From the NCBI GenBank assembly GCA_019309945.1, contig JAFDFH010000200.1, positions 1 to 6,676 on the forward strand: DNA of 6,676 nucleotides, written 5' to 3'. Below, one piece after another: positions 6,504 through 6,676 of this stretch (position 1 is its first letter; each line of letters opens with the position of its first letter). The stretch is from Deltaproteobacteria bacterium. Its GTDB lineage: Bacteria > Desulfobacterota > Desulfobacteria > Desulfobacterales > JAFDFH01. The notes below the pieces were generated by a model, which worked only from the letters and a program-made list of their open reading frames with translations, was not told the origin of the DNA and did no database searches. The position numbers and the translations under genes are program-made.

Positions 6504-6507
6504 CTTA
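6342..6507. repeat. Perfect 83-base tandem duplication inside hrpA (6342-6424 and 6425-6507)
   Basis: The two adjacent copies are identical over 83 bases, each running from CCCTGCCGCAAGGCAG to TTTGACAACTTA on the plus strand. Bordering bases differ (T at 6341 against A at 6424; A at 6508 against C at 6425), so the repeat is exactly 83 bases with no extra shared bases at the junction. Because 83 leaves a remainder of 2 when divided by 3, it shifts the reading frame and duplicates the Walker A coding sequence. A small hairpin (CTGCC, loop GCAA, GGCAG) lies at one edge of each copy. This could be a real recent duplication, a reversible on/off state, or an assembly artefact. Confidence 0.95.
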
Positions 6508-6676
6508 AAATGGCCTGTATGATTTCGTCTTTTTTTTCAGTAATCGGCAGGTCAATGTTATATGATGGGTCAGGCCGATGTTCTTTCCGCCATAATTTTT
6601 TTTTAATCGAGGCGTGCAGGCGGTTTTCAAGCCCCAGGAGCTTTTTTTGAACGTTGCCATCAGTCAAAAAATCACC
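6422..6676 (-). pseudogene. hrpA: N-terminal fragment of hrpA, cut by a duplication frameshift; runs off the window edge
   Basis: This frame holds the true N-terminal part of the helicase. From a TTG at 6667 it reads LGLENRLHASIKKKLWRKEH, then DLPITEKKDEIIQAILSCQI and the Walker A GETGSGKT (6458-6481), KFCLAAG, and a TAA at 6422-6424. In E. coli HrpA the matching block (NLPVSQKK...GETGSGKT) leads on into GRGI..IGHTQPRR. Here that continuation is found one 83-base repeat further on, in a different frame. The stop codon is made exactly at the junction of the two repeat copies. No stop is seen upstream as far as base 6676 (codons for G, D, F precede the TTG), so the real start may be outside the window. 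Joining this fragment to the body through one repeat copy would give about 1290 residues, close to normal HrpA length. Confidence 0.85.

Overview
This window looks like a stretch of chromosome from a Gram-negative bacterium, most likely a Desulfobacterota (deltaproteobacterial) type. I infer that from the protein style, the outer-membrane lipoprotein, the HrpA helicase and the intergenic repeats; no marker gene settles it. It holds three protein genes: a small family 2 glycosyltransferase (846-1592, +), a transglutaminase-fold lipoprotein (1978-2652, +), and a long hrpA-type DEAH-box RNA helicase on the opposite strand (2712 to beyond the right edge). The lipoprotein gene and hrpA converge, 59 bases apart.

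The left 845 bases and the gap at 1593-1977 are not empty. They are packed with small non-coding elements. Three of these (271-501, 534-705, 1589-1843) share a terminal inverted repeat, consensus GTAACNNYTCA, and each is flanked by an 8-base direct repeat (CCAAAGTT perfect, ATTATTA plus one mismatch, CTTTTAAA perfect). Their interiors differ. They are best read as MITE-like non-autonomous elements moved by one transposase; GTAA tips with 8-base target duplications fit the IS66 family. A fourth right end lies at 161-178. Two of the elements have arms built from 7-base tandem units (AGGCTGA, RGGTTCA). An 81-base REP-like double hairpin (731-811) sits just upstream of the glycosyltransferase start.

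All three genes carry marks of rearrangement or their immediate surroundings do. The glycosyltransferase appears to have lost about 30 residues in frame between the DXD motif and the ED motif, and its stop codon is provided by the tip of the element at 1589. hrpA carries a perfect 83-base tandem duplication (6342-6424 and 6425-6507) across its Walker A motif. As 83 is not a multiple of 3, the N-terminal reading frame is cut from the helicase body. Loss of one copy would restore a frame of about 1290 codons.

No RNA genes, CRISPR array, convincing riboswitch or canonical rho-independent terminator were seen. The genes do not form an obvious pathway together. The main interest is the mobile-element family and how insertion, deletion and duplication have altered ordinary housekeeping and surface genes.
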